Notes: a model not told the origin generated them from the sequence alone. DNA of 64,000 nt from Fremontodendron californicum (GCA_030761205.1 JAULJL010000004.1:21549172-21613171), one strand, 5' to 3'. Positions 36,085 to 45,846 are shown, numbered from the stretch's first letter. Made by a program: numbers and translations.

Positions 36085-37004
36085 CTGTTGGGATTCGGCT
36101 CATGCTCAAACAGAGATAATGTATAATTTAATCAACACGTTAAACATACAACGCAGCGAAATTAAAATAAAACATAGAGATACCAAATCCCTCCATGGAT
36201 CTGCCTATGAATTCAAAACGATCAGGTTGTCAAGAACAGATAACAATCAAAATCTCATACCTCTATTTTGAACATTGTCGAATCCTCAAGACAGATTCTT
36301 GATGTTCTTGTTCTTGTACACAAAGCTCGCTTGTCGAAAACCAAAGTCGTCCAATTGTCCGACCTCTAACAGTAATCCACACAGTGATATGAAAGCCTTC
36401 ACAAGGTTGAGATTATGTTTTGCCAAGACGATGCTAGTAGTCTAGGTTGTGAAAAAACTTCCTCCTCTACCTTAATTAGCCTAAATAAAATGAAAGAATC
36501 GTATTCTCACTTTTCTATAGGTGTTCGGCCGATTCTCACTTATTGGGAAGAGAGGCGCCGATTCAGGTATTCTCTTAGGGGGGAGGCGGCAACAACATTA
36601 GCCTATATATAAGTAGGTTTAGTGTATGCCAACTCTTGGACTAACTGCACTAAAGCCCTTATACATATTATTAAATATTCACAATAAGCCCACAACACTT
36701 AATCAATATTTAATCTGGCCCAATATCATTTTAATTTCATTAATCACCTTTTATGTGTGACCCATTAGGCCCTTGCCATGGACCCAAAGTGAGTCTTTTT
36801 GCTCTTTCTTCAAGGCATCTAGCTACGGCAGAATCTTTCACTGCAGCACCTGTGCTATAGACCGGCTTAGATCTCGACCTCGACCGAATGGTTTTCACTT
36901 TGGCTACGTCAGAGAGAAGAGGTCCTTACCTCATTCTCTATTTCGATTTTGCTTGTCCTTGGGAACAGCGTAGCAACGGATAATTAAAAAGAAGAATAGA
37001 TCCA

Positions 37005-37153
37005 CAGGAAAAGCCCAAAGCCAATCCTAGGGAACAGTGAAGCTTCATAGGGTTTTTCTGTCCAGGTGCGGGTAGTCTGCATCTTCACAGACATGTCTAT
37101 GTCACCGAGCCTCTCTCCGTGACAGTGCCCAGATCGTTACGCCTTTTGTGCGG
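37005..37153 (-). pseudogene. rrn26: Mitochondrial 26S rRNA fragment (domain IV region)
   Basis: The reverse complement contains the universally conserved large-subunit segments AACGATCTGGGCACTGTCAC, GGAGAGAGGCTCGGTGACAT, AGACATGTCTGTGAAGATGC and GACAGAAAAACCCTATGAAG, followed by GTTCCCTAGGATTGGCTTTG. The last segment suits plant mitochondrial rather than plastid rRNA. It diverges from rRNA abruptly beyond 37153. Confidence 0.85.
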
Positions 37154-37796
37154 ACTAGATTGACCCGCTTAATATGTAAGAAAATTTTCTATAGAACGGA
37201 AAATTTGTGCTGGCCAGAATCTAGCAAAGAAGACGCATAGTTATATCCTCTCTATTGGGTGAGAAGGGAAGACCAAGCTTCCAAGTCCGTAGTGGAAGAA
37301 CAATATCTACGCCATTAAAAAAATCATTCAATTTCAGTTGACATTAGTAATGCATCGGAAGCATGCCGCAACAAAAGGATGGTCCCCTATGCATTTCATT
37401 CTTTCTGAAAAAGAAAAAAAAAAGTACACCCATCATGGTGAACCTCTCCTTGTGATCGGGATGAGGTAAATACCTCCCAGCCGGGGGGCGGATCGAATTA
37501 GAGTTTCCTTAAGTAGCCACCGACCTACAGTTATCTTTAAACTTTCGTGCTTGGTGGAGAAGAAGCGTACTCAAATCCAATTTTTTCATCGACAAGTAGG
37601 GTGAATTCTAAGGTTCCTTATTCCGATTGTAAACTAGAAGAAGAGGGAGAATGGGCACAGCCCCACCAGCCAAGTCACTAACTAGAGGAAAGGATACCAT
37701 AGATGGGATCAATTCCAGACCTAGGACCAAGTGACTGAACCAATCCTAAAAGACCACTCTTTCATCTAAGGATGCCTAACCGCCGCACCGAGAATT

Positions 37797-38028
37797 CGAG
37801 GGGGGAGGGCGGGACACTACGAGGTGGGTAGTTTATCTGGGGTGGATGCCTCCTAAAGAGTAACGAAGGTGTGCGAAGGTAGGCTCAAGCTAAGATTCTG
37901 CTCGTGAGCGTAATGGTATAAGCCTGCCTGACTGTGAGACCGACTGGTCGAACAGAGACGAAAGTCGGCCATAGTGATCCGGGAGTCCCATGTGGAAGGG
38001 CTCTCGCTCAACGGATCAAAGGTATGCT
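37797..38028 (+). pseudogene. rrn26: Mitochondrial 26S rRNA fragment (domain V region)
   Basis: The + strand carries the conserved peptidyl-transferase-region sequence: GGGCGGGACACTACGAGGTG, GGATGCCTCCTAAAGAGTAA, GTGTGCGAAGGTAGGCTCAA, ATTCTGCTCGTGAGCGTAAT and GGTCGAACAGAGACGAAAGT, ending AACGGATCAAAGGTATG where rRNA identity stops. It is in the opposite orientation to the 37005-37153 fragment, so the block is rearranged. Confidence 0.9.
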
Positions 38029-39852
38029 GGCTCCTGCTGACCCGGCTCAATTTCGGATTTATCTTTGTTGTTTCAGTGATTTCAGTTCCTTCCATTCTTG
38101 TTGTCTCACTTCACGACCTACAAACTCCTTCTTTTGAGGAATGGGATGAAGAGGTGGACCAAACCAAATGGGATTCAATTCTTCGATTCCCTTCTCTTCC
38201 GGTTAGCAACTAACTGGCTCTCATACTCGATACTCTATCCTCTTCCCATTGAATTCTATTACATGACCACATTGAATAGGCTAAGAAAGGAATGGAATCT
38301 TCTATCTGAAGAGGTCTCCCTATCTTTCTTCTATCTTTAAGATCTAGTTAATGTTAGAACTTTCTCGAGCATTCTCTTACCTTACGGATGGAGTAGTCTT
38401 GTCTACCTTTGTTTGGTATGGAATGAAGATAGGTGTCTATCTAGTCAGAGCGAGGTATTATTTTTCGATCGAATTTGCTAACTTTCCTTTGAAATGAAGT
38501 CCGGTCGATCACTCTTCCCTTGAAGTCTCCAGCATTGACCCCTCTTGGCCTCTTTCATTAGATAAGGAAAGCGGAAACTTATACTAACCTCTATCCATAA
38601 CAAGAAAGAAGAATCTAGATCTAATTGGAAATTTCCCATCACCTTTTTATCTTGGCTGGTTCCTGTTTGCCAAAGTGGCTTCGTCCGCCCTTCCCCATAA
38701 GAGAAAACTACGATTAAAGCTGGAGTAGATAGATCGACCAGGCAAACTTCCCCTTCCTCCCATGTGGAATGCCCCACTCAGATCGCCCAGAGCCCCAACG
38801 AGTCACTACACACCAGCTTCGCTAACCGAACCGAGACAGGCATCAGATGCTACAGCAGGGGAGAATGTACCAGAAAAGGAATTCAAAGAGGGGTCTTCCC
38901 TTCATTCCTTATTCTACTGCCTATCTATTTGTTTGCTAGCATCCCGTGTAAGGACGAGATCCCCCTTTCTTCTTGCCGAATGTGCTTGACGGTCCTCCAT
39001 AATACGCTCACTTTGGGACCTCTTACTCTAGCTGTTCCAAGAGTCTCCGCTAGTTGAACCCCGTCCAGTAGACTCCCTGTTTTGCTCATCCCCTTCATCA
39101 GCTGTTTGATCGGGAAATAACTCCTTAAGTATTACCTTGGCCAAGGACTTCCATAAGTTAATATAAGCCAGATACATGTGAGATATGTCCCCTTAATCAC
39201 TTGGGTGATGAATCCTCTCTAGACCACTCATTCATCTTCGTATGCTTCATGTCATACCCAATAACACCATACTATAAGCATCCTCGTGATTGGGACCCGT
39301 TCGTGATGAAATCTAAGTATGACAGTTCACATACAAGATGACCTGGTGTCACAAGTCAAAGGATTACTTACACTACTGACACATGAGAGTATTTACCATA
39401 AACACTTGAGTGAAATACCAAATGGAACTCTCATAGCGGGTCATGTTCAGTGAACTTATTCAACTAACAAGCACCCATATGTTATCCCCAAGTATCTCTA
39501 TAATTTCAACCTATGAGATCAATTGCATGCATCAAGTGCATGAAGGCTTAACATATGCCAATCTTTGAGCATTGTCAATGCCCTGTCTTGACAATACAAT
39601 GACCAAGAACAGTATTAGAAACATGGCATTGATGCATAAGGATCCTCATAATTGTTACACCTTACAATTCCTTTGCAATGCCATTGTGTCTCATGGGCTT
39701 TATCTTCACAAGTCATTTATAACAATTATAACAATACTTATGGATAAAGAAATACCTCAATTATAATTAATAAACTATAATGTGCAATACATGAATATAT
39801 TAATAGTGTTTTACAAGCCTAACTAGATTGGCTTGTAGGGCTTACACCAATA

Positions 39853-39857
39853 CACGT
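39853..39857. repeat. Target site duplication of the copia element (right)
   Basis: CACGT, against CACTT at 29298-29302. Confidence 0.7.
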
Positions 39858-40030
39858 GACACCGTGTAACACGCTCAACGGTCTATAAATGGCCCTCTCA
39901 CGTGTTCACGCTTGGCCTCTAGCTGGCCCTCTGTTACACTTATAAAGAATAATAAATAACAAACATACATGTAAAGGAGAACTAAAAGTCTCTTCATTTA
40001 AAACAGTAAAATTTTACATCCTAAGGAGCA
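39858..40030. repeat. Retand-like 70-bp repeats (right part) and flank
   Basis: GACACCGTGTAACACGCTCA and GGCCCTCTCACGTGTTCACG at 39858-39930 continue the array interrupted at 29302. 39940-40030 is AT-rich element sequence leading into the end of the antisense ORF. Confidence 0.75.
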
Positions 40031-40033
40031 GCC

Positions 40034-40379
40034 CTATTCTACTACAACAGGGCCCTCGACATTAATTACATCATTATTATTTCCAACAACATCCTGGTGG
40101 CCTTCCACAGCATCATCGCCAACAACCACGGCATCCACTTCCATGGCATCCTTGGCAGCGACATCTACTTCCATACCCTCATCAGTGGCAACCTCCACCT
40201 CCCAAGCTTCAATGGCAGAAGTCGCGAGAACACTTTCAGAAAGAGTAAGAGGACGATTACAGGCCGCCAAAAGCTACCTAAGACTCTCGAGCGCAGCACC
40301 ATCAGGGAATAGGGGATCAAACCTTTTTGGAACCTCATGAAGGGTGGTAAAATTGGTCCCCCGAAGATCCAAAGGCTCA
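40034..40379 (-). pseudogene. Retand antisense ORF, C-terminal part
   Basis: On the - strand the frame reads FDPLFPDGAALESLR, a stop, then LTLSESVLATSAIEAWEVE and an acidic Val/Asp-rich tail ending VEGPVVVE with a stop at 40034. It continues the antisense ORF seen at 50079-52884; the Athila-like element separates them. No enzymatic motif is visible. Confidence 0.6.
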
Positions 40380-40384
40380 AACCA
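40380..40384. repeat. Target site duplication of the complete Athila-like element (left)
   Basis: AACCA directly before the LTR start TGATAACTCG, identical to 50074-50078. Confidence 0.92.
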
Positions 40385-41887
40385 TGATAACTCGTATAAT
40401 TATATAGTTCTTAGTAATGTTTTATTATTGTTTTGTGTCAAATACGAGTTATTATTGCTTAGTCTAATTGTGTTTATGATATTTTATATTTTTATGTAAT
40501 TTGGTGTTTTTCACGAGTTTCTTTGACTGATTTCAGATTACTAGGTTAAATCAACAATTAAGGGCAAATCCAGTTCAGTTCCAGTTCCAACACCTTTTGC
40601 CATATCCGCTATATCTGGAGTTTCACTGAAGCAATAAGGCTGAATTTTTTACAGTGCAAAGTTAATAGGCATATCTATCTTTTTCATGTTTTACACTTCT
40701 TGAAATGGAGTCGTTTTCCCTAGCGAAATCGACCATCAAGTTGGCTGATGTGCAATGACGTCTGTGCTGACCTGTTTTGGTATTTTGACCATATCTTCCG
40801 ATCCACATGAGCAAATGATCTTATTTCAACGGCTATGGATCCGTAACTGATAGGGGTATATTTTTCTAGAAGACCATTTGATCAGATCGAGCCTCCAACA
40901 TTGACAAAATCGACCATCAAGCTGGCTGATCAGAACTGTCATACAATATGACGAAAATTGTTAGAACAATGCACCCACCTATTATACCTACCTTTGAAAT
41001 TTATAAAGCTTGTCTCTTGTCATTTAGCTCTCCAAAATGTGTATAAATAGAGGGCCTTGGATGAGCATTAAAGGTACATTGGGAGGATATTAGCCATTGT
41101 AATAAAATTCTCTAAGTTTTCTTCTTCTTTCCTTCCTCTAGTTTTTTTTTTCTCTTTACTTATGTTTATTACATTTCTTTTCATTTTATTCATATCTAGT
41201 ATGTGTTGCTAATCATATTGTTGAGGTGATGAGGTGAAGCTTTTGGTAAATGCTAAGGTTAGTCTCTTAAACATGAGCTAAAATGAATCATCATTTATAA
41301 ACACTTGTATAGATAATATTTTCATTTGGTTTAAAATCATACTTGCAAAGTAGGGATCTTGATTCATTATTGACAATGAAAATGGCACAGTAAATGCTTG
41401 GTTTCATAACCTTGATTTGTTGTAGACATATACCTTGGCATAAGGAATGCTTGGACTCTTTTTGTGAGTTTTGAGGACACCAAATGAACATAATATCATA
41501 TGCTATGGACGTTGGACAATTTGGACTGAATTGCTAAACCTTCCGATTGGAATCTCCCTTATGTGTGAATTTCAATTGTGTAATAAAACAAGATTAATCT
41601 TAGCATAACACCAAGAGTGGATTCTCTAACCTCAACATCTTTTCTTATTGTTTTTATATCTTGTTTAATTTCTTTTATGTTATTTTGTTTATTTTGTTCT
41701 CTAATATCTTGTTTATCTTGTTTTGTTGTTGATTCCCTAATATTTTTTTTTACTTTCTTTTTCTTATATATTTATAAACTTATACTTACTAATACGCTTC
41801 CCTGTGGTTCGACCTCGGACAACCGAGAATTTATTACTTGAACATAACATGCACTTGGGTTTACAACTCTTAATTGAGTCTCCATCA
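40385..41887 (+). repeat. Athila-like 5' LTR (copy 2), 1503 bp
   Basis: TGATAACTCG to CTCCATCA. It is very close to the 3' LTR 48569-50073, with only scattered differences, suggesting fairly recent integration. TATAAATAG at 41042-41050. No genes. Confidence 0.95.
41042..41050 (+). promoter_or_regulatory. LTR TATA box (copy 2, 5' LTR)
   Basis: TATAAATAG in the context GTGTATAAATAGAGGGCC. This is the likely promoter core for the element's transcript, and so for any LOG expression from it. Confidence 0.65.
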
Positions 41888-41893
41888 AGTTTT

Positions 41894-41911
41894 TGGCGCC
41901 GTTGCCGGGGA
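41894..41911 (+). promoter_or_regulatory. Primer binding site (tRNA-Asp)
   Basis: TGGCGCCGTTGCCGGGGA, six bases after the 5' LTR. It is complementary to the 3' end of plant tRNA-Asp (…CCGGCAACGGCGCCA), the primer used by Athila-lineage elements. Confidence 0.92.
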
Positions 41912-41939
41912 GGCAATACTAAGTATATAAGTTTATAAG

Positions 41940-42062
41940 TATATTTATTTTTATTGGCTGGTTATACCGCCTAATTTTCTATATATTTATATTTATATTG
42001 TATATTAACTTTGTTTATTTTTATTGGCTGGTTATACCGCCTAATCTGTATATTAACTTTGT
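41940..42062 (+). repeat. Leader direct repeat, two copies
   Basis: TTATTTTTATTGGCTGGTTA followed by TACCGCCTAAT occurs at about 41947 and 42016, with TATATTAACTTTGTTT also repeated. It is in the leader between PBS and gag. Confidence 0.75.
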
Positions 42063-42065
42063 TTT

Positions 42066-43646
42066 ATGCTTGTTTGGCGACGTGATTTTAGATCTCGTCG
42101 TTTAGTTAGATTTTATTGTGAAACTTTTTCAGGTAATCTTTCTAATACAACTCCTACCATGGCTGACAATGAAAGTGTTCATGCTGAAGATGAGAACAGA
42201 CAAGTACGCACCATGCGTGACTACTTGCAAACAACTCGAAGCTCATCACCCTCTTGTTTTATTTTTCCTCTCAATGCAAACAACTTTCGTTTTAAACCAG
42301 GTATGATAGCTTTGCTTCCAAATTTCCATGGGTTAGAATCGGAAAGTGCTTACTCGTTTCTAAAAGACTTCGAAGATGTATGTGTCACCTTTAATGACCA
42401 ACAATGTACAAATGAAATTGTCAAGCTAAAATTATTTCCTTTTTCTTTAAAAGATAAAGCAAAAATTTGGCTTCATAATTTAAAACCAAGGTCAATTGGC
42501 ACATGGCAAGAATTACAAACTGAGTTTCTAAAGAAATTTTTCCCAGCACATAAAACTACTGCTTTGAAAAGACAGATTCAAAATTTCAATCAAAATCAAA
42601 ATGAAGCATTTTTTCAGTGCTGGGAGTGTTTTAAAGATTTGTTAAATTCTTGTCCACATCATGGTTTTGAAAAATGGCGTCTTATTAGTTTCTTTTATGA
42701 AAGTTTAACTCCTGAAACTAAACAATTTGTTGAAACAATGTGTAACGGTGAGTTTCTAGAAAAAGAACCTGAAGAAGCCTTTGACTACCTAGACCATTTG
42801 GCAGATAACTCTCAAGCCTGGCACACAGATAATTCCTCTGAAAGTTCCAATAGATCTAATCTTGTTTCTAACAGAGGTAAATATCATTTTAGTCAAGAAG
42901 ATGAGATAAAAGCTAAAGTAGCTAATTTGGCTAGAAAGATTGAAGCCATGGAACTTAGAGAAGTAAAAGAAGTCAAAACGGTTAAAAATGAAGGAAGTTG
43001 TGGAATTTGTGAAATCATGGGACACCCCACTTCTGAATGTCCAAACATTCCCATTCTTAAAGAAGCGTTGCATGATCAAGTAAATTCCATAAACACATTT
43101 AAAAAGCCTTTTCCTTCTCCTTACTCTGAAACGTATAACCCTGAATGGAGAAATCATCCCAACTTCAGTTGGCGGAATAATAATCATGTTCAGGTACCAC
43201 AATCTCAAAAGTCGGGCAACACTTTTTCCTATCAACCTTCACGTGTACAAACCTTGGAAGAGACATTGCAAGCATTCATGCAAACACAAGCAAATATGAA
43301 TAACCAAACTTCACAGGACATCAATGAGATCAAAAACACCTTGTCTACATTGACAGCTTCATTACGCACTCAAGAAAAAGGTAAGTTTCCTACTCAACCT
43401 CAGCCTAACCCTTCTACTCAATGTCTTGTTTCTTGCTCCAATGAAACTCAACAGGAAAATGTCAGTTCTATCACAACTCTTCGAAGTGGAAAGGCAATTG
43501 ACAAAAACATTCCATCAAAAGACCAAGATCATCCTTCCCCTCCGAAAAGTAATGGTAAGGATGATGGTAAGTCTAAACTTCTTGAAAATTTGGACAAAGA
43601 AAAGGTATGCATCCTGCTCCTTTTCCTCAAAGGTTGCAAACAATAA
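42066..43646 (+). CDS. Athila-type gag, 526 aa
   Basis: The structural polyprotein that forms virus-like particles. The Retrotrans_gag domain spans roughly residues 95-250 (HGLESESAYSFLKDFEDVC, LKLFPFSLKDKAKIWLHNL, ELQTEFLKKFFPAHKT, FYESLTPETKQFVETM). A CCHC zinc knuckle, CGICEIMGHPTSEC, is at residues 312-325. A Gln/Asn-rich region and a basic tail follow. The first Met (42066) gives an Arg-rich leader peptide; an in-frame Met at 42159 (MADNES, after CTACC) is the more usual-looking start, and a donor-like CAG/GTAATC at 42132 lies between the two. The frame ends at 43646, and the protease continues in another frame from about 43607, so the usual gag-pol fusion is broken or shifted here. Confidence 0.9.
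   Translation: MLVWRRDFRSRRLVRFYCETFSGNLSNTTPTMADNESVHAEDENRQVRTMRDYLQTTRSSSPSCFIFPLNANNFRFKPGMIALLPNFHGLESESAYSFLKDFEDVCVTFNDQQCTNEIVKLKLFPFSLKDKAKIWLHNLKPRSIGTWQELQTEFLKKFFPAHKTTALKRQIQNFNQNQNEAFFQCWECFKDLLNSCPHHGFEKWRLISFFYESLTPETKQFVETMCNGEFLEKEPEEAFDYLDHLADNSQAWHTDNSSESSNRSNLVSNRGKYHFSQEDEIKAKVANLARKIEAMELREVKEVKTVKNEGSCGICEIMGHPTSECPNIPILKEALHDQVNSINTFKKPFPSPYSETYNPEWRNHPNFSWRNNNHVQVPQSQKSGNTFSYQPSRVQTLEETLQAFMQTQANMNNQTSQDINEIKNTLSTLTASLRTQEKGKFPTQPQPNPSTQCLVSCSNETQQENVSSITTLRSGKAIDKNIPSKDQDHPSPPKSNGKDDGKSKLLENLDKEKVCILLLFLKGCKQ
42130..42138 (+). promoter_or_regulatory. Candidate splice donor in the gag leader
   Basis: CAG/GTAATC (exon end 42132) fits a plant 5' splice site. It would allow splicing to the acceptor-like sites before the 178-aa ORF (44946) and LOG (45831). 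Inference only. Confidence 0.35.
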
Positions 43647-44521
43647 AGAATTTGAATCAAAATGCAGAAATTTATGAACTTTTCAAACAAGTTAAGATTA
43701 ACATTCCTTTATTGGATGCAATCAAACAAGTTCCATCTTATGCTAAATTTTTGAAGGACATGTGCACAGTTAAAAGGAAACATAATGTACAAAAGAAAGC
43801 ATTTCTGACGGAAAGTGTGAGCTCAATCATTCAGCACCTTACTCCACCAAAATTCAAAGATCCTGGATGTCCAACAATCTCATGCATCATTGGAAACACT
43901 AGAACAGAACGTGCATTGCTTGATCTTGGTGCTAGTGTTAATCTTTTGCCTTTTTCTGTTTATCAACAGTTAGGTTTAGGTGAACTCAAGGAAACACCTG
44001 TTACACTTCAACTAGCTGATCGTTCTGTAAAAATTCCTCGAGGGATAGTTGAAGATGTTTTGGTTCAAATTGAAAATTTTTACTTCCCTGTTGATTTTAT
44101 TGTTTTGGACACACATCCTGTTTCAAATCCAAATGTTCAAATTCCTGTTATATTAGGCCGTCCATTTCTTGCAACTTCAAATGCTCTGATAAATTGCAGG
44201 AATGGTATTTTGAACATTTCTTTTGGAAATATGACTTTAGAATTAAATGTGTTCAACATTTGCAAGCAACCTGGTGATGATTCAGAAGTACATGAAGTGG
44301 ATTTCATTGAAGAACTTGTTCATGAACATCTCACCACTACCACATTCCATGATCCTTTAGAAGCTTATTTAATTGAATGTGAGTTTGATAATGCTTCAGA
44401 AATTTCACACACTGATTCTTTGTTAAATTCTTTTCAGGTTAAGCATTGTTGGAAACAAAAGTTTGAGGAACTCAAAAATGATGCATATGAGAATTCTAAA
44501 ATTCATAAAAAAAAGAACTAA
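43607..44521 (+). CDS. Athila-type aspartic protease region, 304 aa
   Basis: The first part (PAPFPQRLQTI, INIPLLDAIKQVPSYAKFLK) is the conserved Athila linker between gag and protease. The retropepsin-like domain has DLGASVNLLPFSVYQQLGLG (Asp at residue 106; DLGAS replaces the usual DTGAS, common in Athila), then VILGRPFLATSNALINCRNG and an IxFGNMTLELNVFN strand. The frame runs directly into the integrase tail region (KFEELKNDAYENSKIHK). The RT, RNase H and integrase core normally in between are missing; the junction lies near 44440. Confidence 0.88.
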   Translation: MHPAPFPQRLQTIKNLNQNAEIYELFKQVKINIPLLDAIKQVPSYAKFLKDMCTVKRKHNVQKKAFLTESVSSIIQHLTPPKFKDPGCPTISCIIGNTRTERALLDLGASVNLLPFSVYQQLGLGELKETPVTLQLADRSVKIPRGIVEDVLVQIENFYFPVDFIVLDTHPVSNPNVQIPVILGRPFLATSNALINCRNGILNISFGNMTLELNVFNICKQPGDDSEVHEVDFIEELVHEHLTTTTFHDPLEAYLIECEFDNASEISHTDSLLNSFQVKHCWKQKFEELKNDAYENSKIHKKKN

Positions 44522-44804
44522 AGCCTTTCATGACAAGTTAATTTCAAGAAAAACATTTGATGTTGGGCAAAAAGTTCTACTTTATAATTCTAGACTTCAC
44601 ATATTTCCTGGTAAGTTGAGATCAAGATGGACTGGCCCATTTGTGGTTAAGCATGTGTATCATTATGGAGCAGTTGACATTGAGAATCCTCAAAATGGTA
44701 ACGTATTCAAGGTAAATGGACAAAGACTCAAACTCTTTTTGGAAAATCATGTTACTCAAGAAGAGGTTGTTTTTCTTTCTGATCCTTGTTTTGAAAATAA
44801 CTAG
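44440..44804 (+). pseudogene. Athila integrase C-terminal remnant
   Basis: A frame shifted by a short A-rich indel near 44505-44520 continues as RTKAFHDKLISRKTFDVGQ, then KVLLYNSRLHIFPGKLRSRW and TGPFVVKHVYHYGAVDIENP. This is the typical end of an Athila integrase. It proves that pol was once present and was removed by an internal deletion of at least 2 kb (inferred from normal Athila length). It ends at 44804. Confidence 0.88.
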
Positions 44805-44947
44805 ATGTAAATATAATTTTTTTTAACCTCGGTTAAATGGCGGATAACGGTACTCTGTGATTATTTAAGTCGGTTCCATCAGCTACCCACAAAACTGATA
44901 TTGTATATAAATTTCTCTTTCAATTTCTCTTTCATTTTTTTTTCAGG
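44805..44947 (+). promoter_or_regulatory. Spacer ending in a strong splice-acceptor-like site
   Basis: After the integrase tail comes TATATAAATTTCTCTTTC, then a long pyrimidine tract and TTTTTTTTCAG ending at 44946, one base before the ATG of the next ORF (44948). This has the form of a plant 3' splice site. Confidence 0.45.
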
Positions 44948-45484
44948 ATGGATGATATTCTCACAAGATTGCAGAAACGATTTCCTCCTTTTCCTCGAAA
45001 TATTTTACTAAAGCTTTACCAAGTTCGATTTGAAAGATTAAGAATGCTTATGCACAAAGGGATTCCTGAAGACATACGTTGGATAATTGAAGCCAAGGTA
45101 CGTGAAGATGAATATCTTCTTGTTTTGCATTTACCAGGTACAGGTAGAAGCACTTTTGCAAAGAAGCGACGAGCAAAGCGCATGAGTTCAAATTGCCACA
45201 AATGTGCACGATGGACGTGTAACGGTAAATGTCGTTCTATTGGGATTCCGTCCTCTAATCGAGATGATAAAATTGAATTCATTAAGGATGGACTGAGTAA
45301 GGAAAATTTGGGTAATATCCAACTTTCTCTTGAGACGCATCCTAGTGGAGACGTACAAAGAGAAATTCTTGATTTATGGCCGCAATTCCAAAGGGAATGG
45401 CAACATCTTGGGAATCTGATGTTAAAAGACCCTGTTTGCCAGCTTGTAAGAAAACTGGATGGGAAGCATATCCTCGACTCATAG
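44948..45484 (+). CDS. Unknown 178-aa protein with basic patch and C4 motif
   Basis: An intact ORF in the env-like position, directly after an acceptor-like CAG. I do not recognise a family. Residues 1-60 are predicted mostly helical, with LLKLYQVRFERLRMLMHKGI and DIRWIIEAKVREDEYLLVLH. A basic patch KKRRAKR lies at residues 72-78 and could be nuclear-localising or RNA-binding. It is followed by Cys83-x2-Cys86-x4-Cys91-x3-Cys95 (CHKCARWTCNGKC), a possible zinc-binding loop. The C-terminal half is acidic to neutral, with WPQFQREWQHLGNLM. No signal peptide or membrane segment is visible, so it does not look like an envelope protein. It could be a captured host domain or a diverged element protein. 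Confidence 0.7.
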   Translation: MDDILTRLQKRFPPFPRNILLKLYQVRFERLRMLMHKGIPEDIRWIIEAKVREDEYLLVLHLPGTGRSTFAKKRRAKRMSSNCHKCARWTCNGKCRSIGIPSSNRDDKIEFIKDGLSKENLGNIQLSLETHPSGDVQREILDLWPQFQREWQHLGNLMLKDPVCQLVRKLDGKHILDS

Positions 45485-45846
45485 AAGGCGTTTAAGCCGT
45501 TTCTGGACGTAAAACCAGAGGAAGATGTGAGCCACAATCACAACTACAATAAATGACTTCTCAGCTTTTGGTTTGATTTGCAATAATTTCATTTCGGTTT
45601 AATTTACGTGTTGTTCGATTTGTGTAATTATTCTCGTTTTTTTTTTGCATTGGTCTTTTACGGTTGATTTTTCTTCTCTTTTTGATTTTCTTCCTGAAAT
45701 CACGGAAAAATCTTTTGTTAGGTTAACATTTTCTTCTGACAGGTCAAATACACTTTCGGCGACATTATTACTCTTGTCTGATTCACTACTCAGTCCTCTA
45801 TATATTACACCATGTACTCATTCTCTTTCAGGCACTTGAAAAAAAA
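45485..45846 (+). other. Spacer before LOG with acceptor-like site
   Basis: 362 bp with no recognisable coding. It is T-rich and ends CATTCTCTTTCAG (45831), then 15 bases to the LOG ATG at 45847 (GCACTTGA plus an A run). The pyrimidine tract plus CAG resembles a 3' splice site, as before the preceding ORF. The in-frame TGA just before the ATG means LOG would start at its own Met. Confidence 0.5.

Larger units (their letters stand above)
36775..39115. other. Nuclear insertion of mitochondrial DNA (NUMT)
   Basis: A 2.34-kb block with balanced base composition, unlike its surroundings. It replaced 245 bp of LTR (the equivalent of 30021-30265). It contains two pieces of plant mitochondrial 26S rRNA in opposite orientation (37005-37153 and 37797-38028). 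The remainder has the character of plant mitochondrial intergenic DNA, but I recognise no gene in it. Frames such as 38764-39057 have no family features. Junctions show short identity (CTT at the left, AATAA at the right), fitting end-joining repair of a break. Confidence 0.82.
29303..39852 (-). mobile_element. Ty1/copia LTR retrotransposon
   Basis: A - strand element. The 5' LTR is at 36086-39852 (enlarged by a mitochondrial DNA insertion) and the 3' LTR at 29303-31001. The PBS TGGTATCAGAGCCTCG (36084 to 36069) matches initiator tRNA-Met. The PPT AGTGGGAGATT precedes the 3' LTR. Protease, integrase, RT and RNase H follow in copia order (integrase before RT). Gag is not recognisable. All domains are broken by frameshifts or stops. 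It is inserted in the 70-bp repeats of the Retand-like element. Confidence 0.92.
36086..39852 (-). repeat. Copia 5' LTR, disrupted by mitochondrial DNA
   Basis: LTR sequence 36086-36774 and 39116-39852 matches the 3' LTR, with 2341 bp of foreign DNA between. The terminal CA has become TA at the right end (CACCAATA). The insertion is absent from the 3' LTR, so it came after the element integrated. Confidence 0.9.

Noticed and set aside
37005..38028. Bacterial contamination suggested by 23S-like rRNA
   Set aside because: The segment reading GTTCCCTAGGATTGGCTTTG and the neighbouring composition fit plant mitochondrial 26S rRNA. It is embedded in an LTR whose two halves match the partner LTR on both sides.
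43590..43650. Programmed frameshift between gag and protease
   Set aside because: Athila elements normally make gag-pol in one frame. The overlap here has no clear slippery site or downstream structure, and the rest of pol is deleted, so an ordinary indel is more likely.
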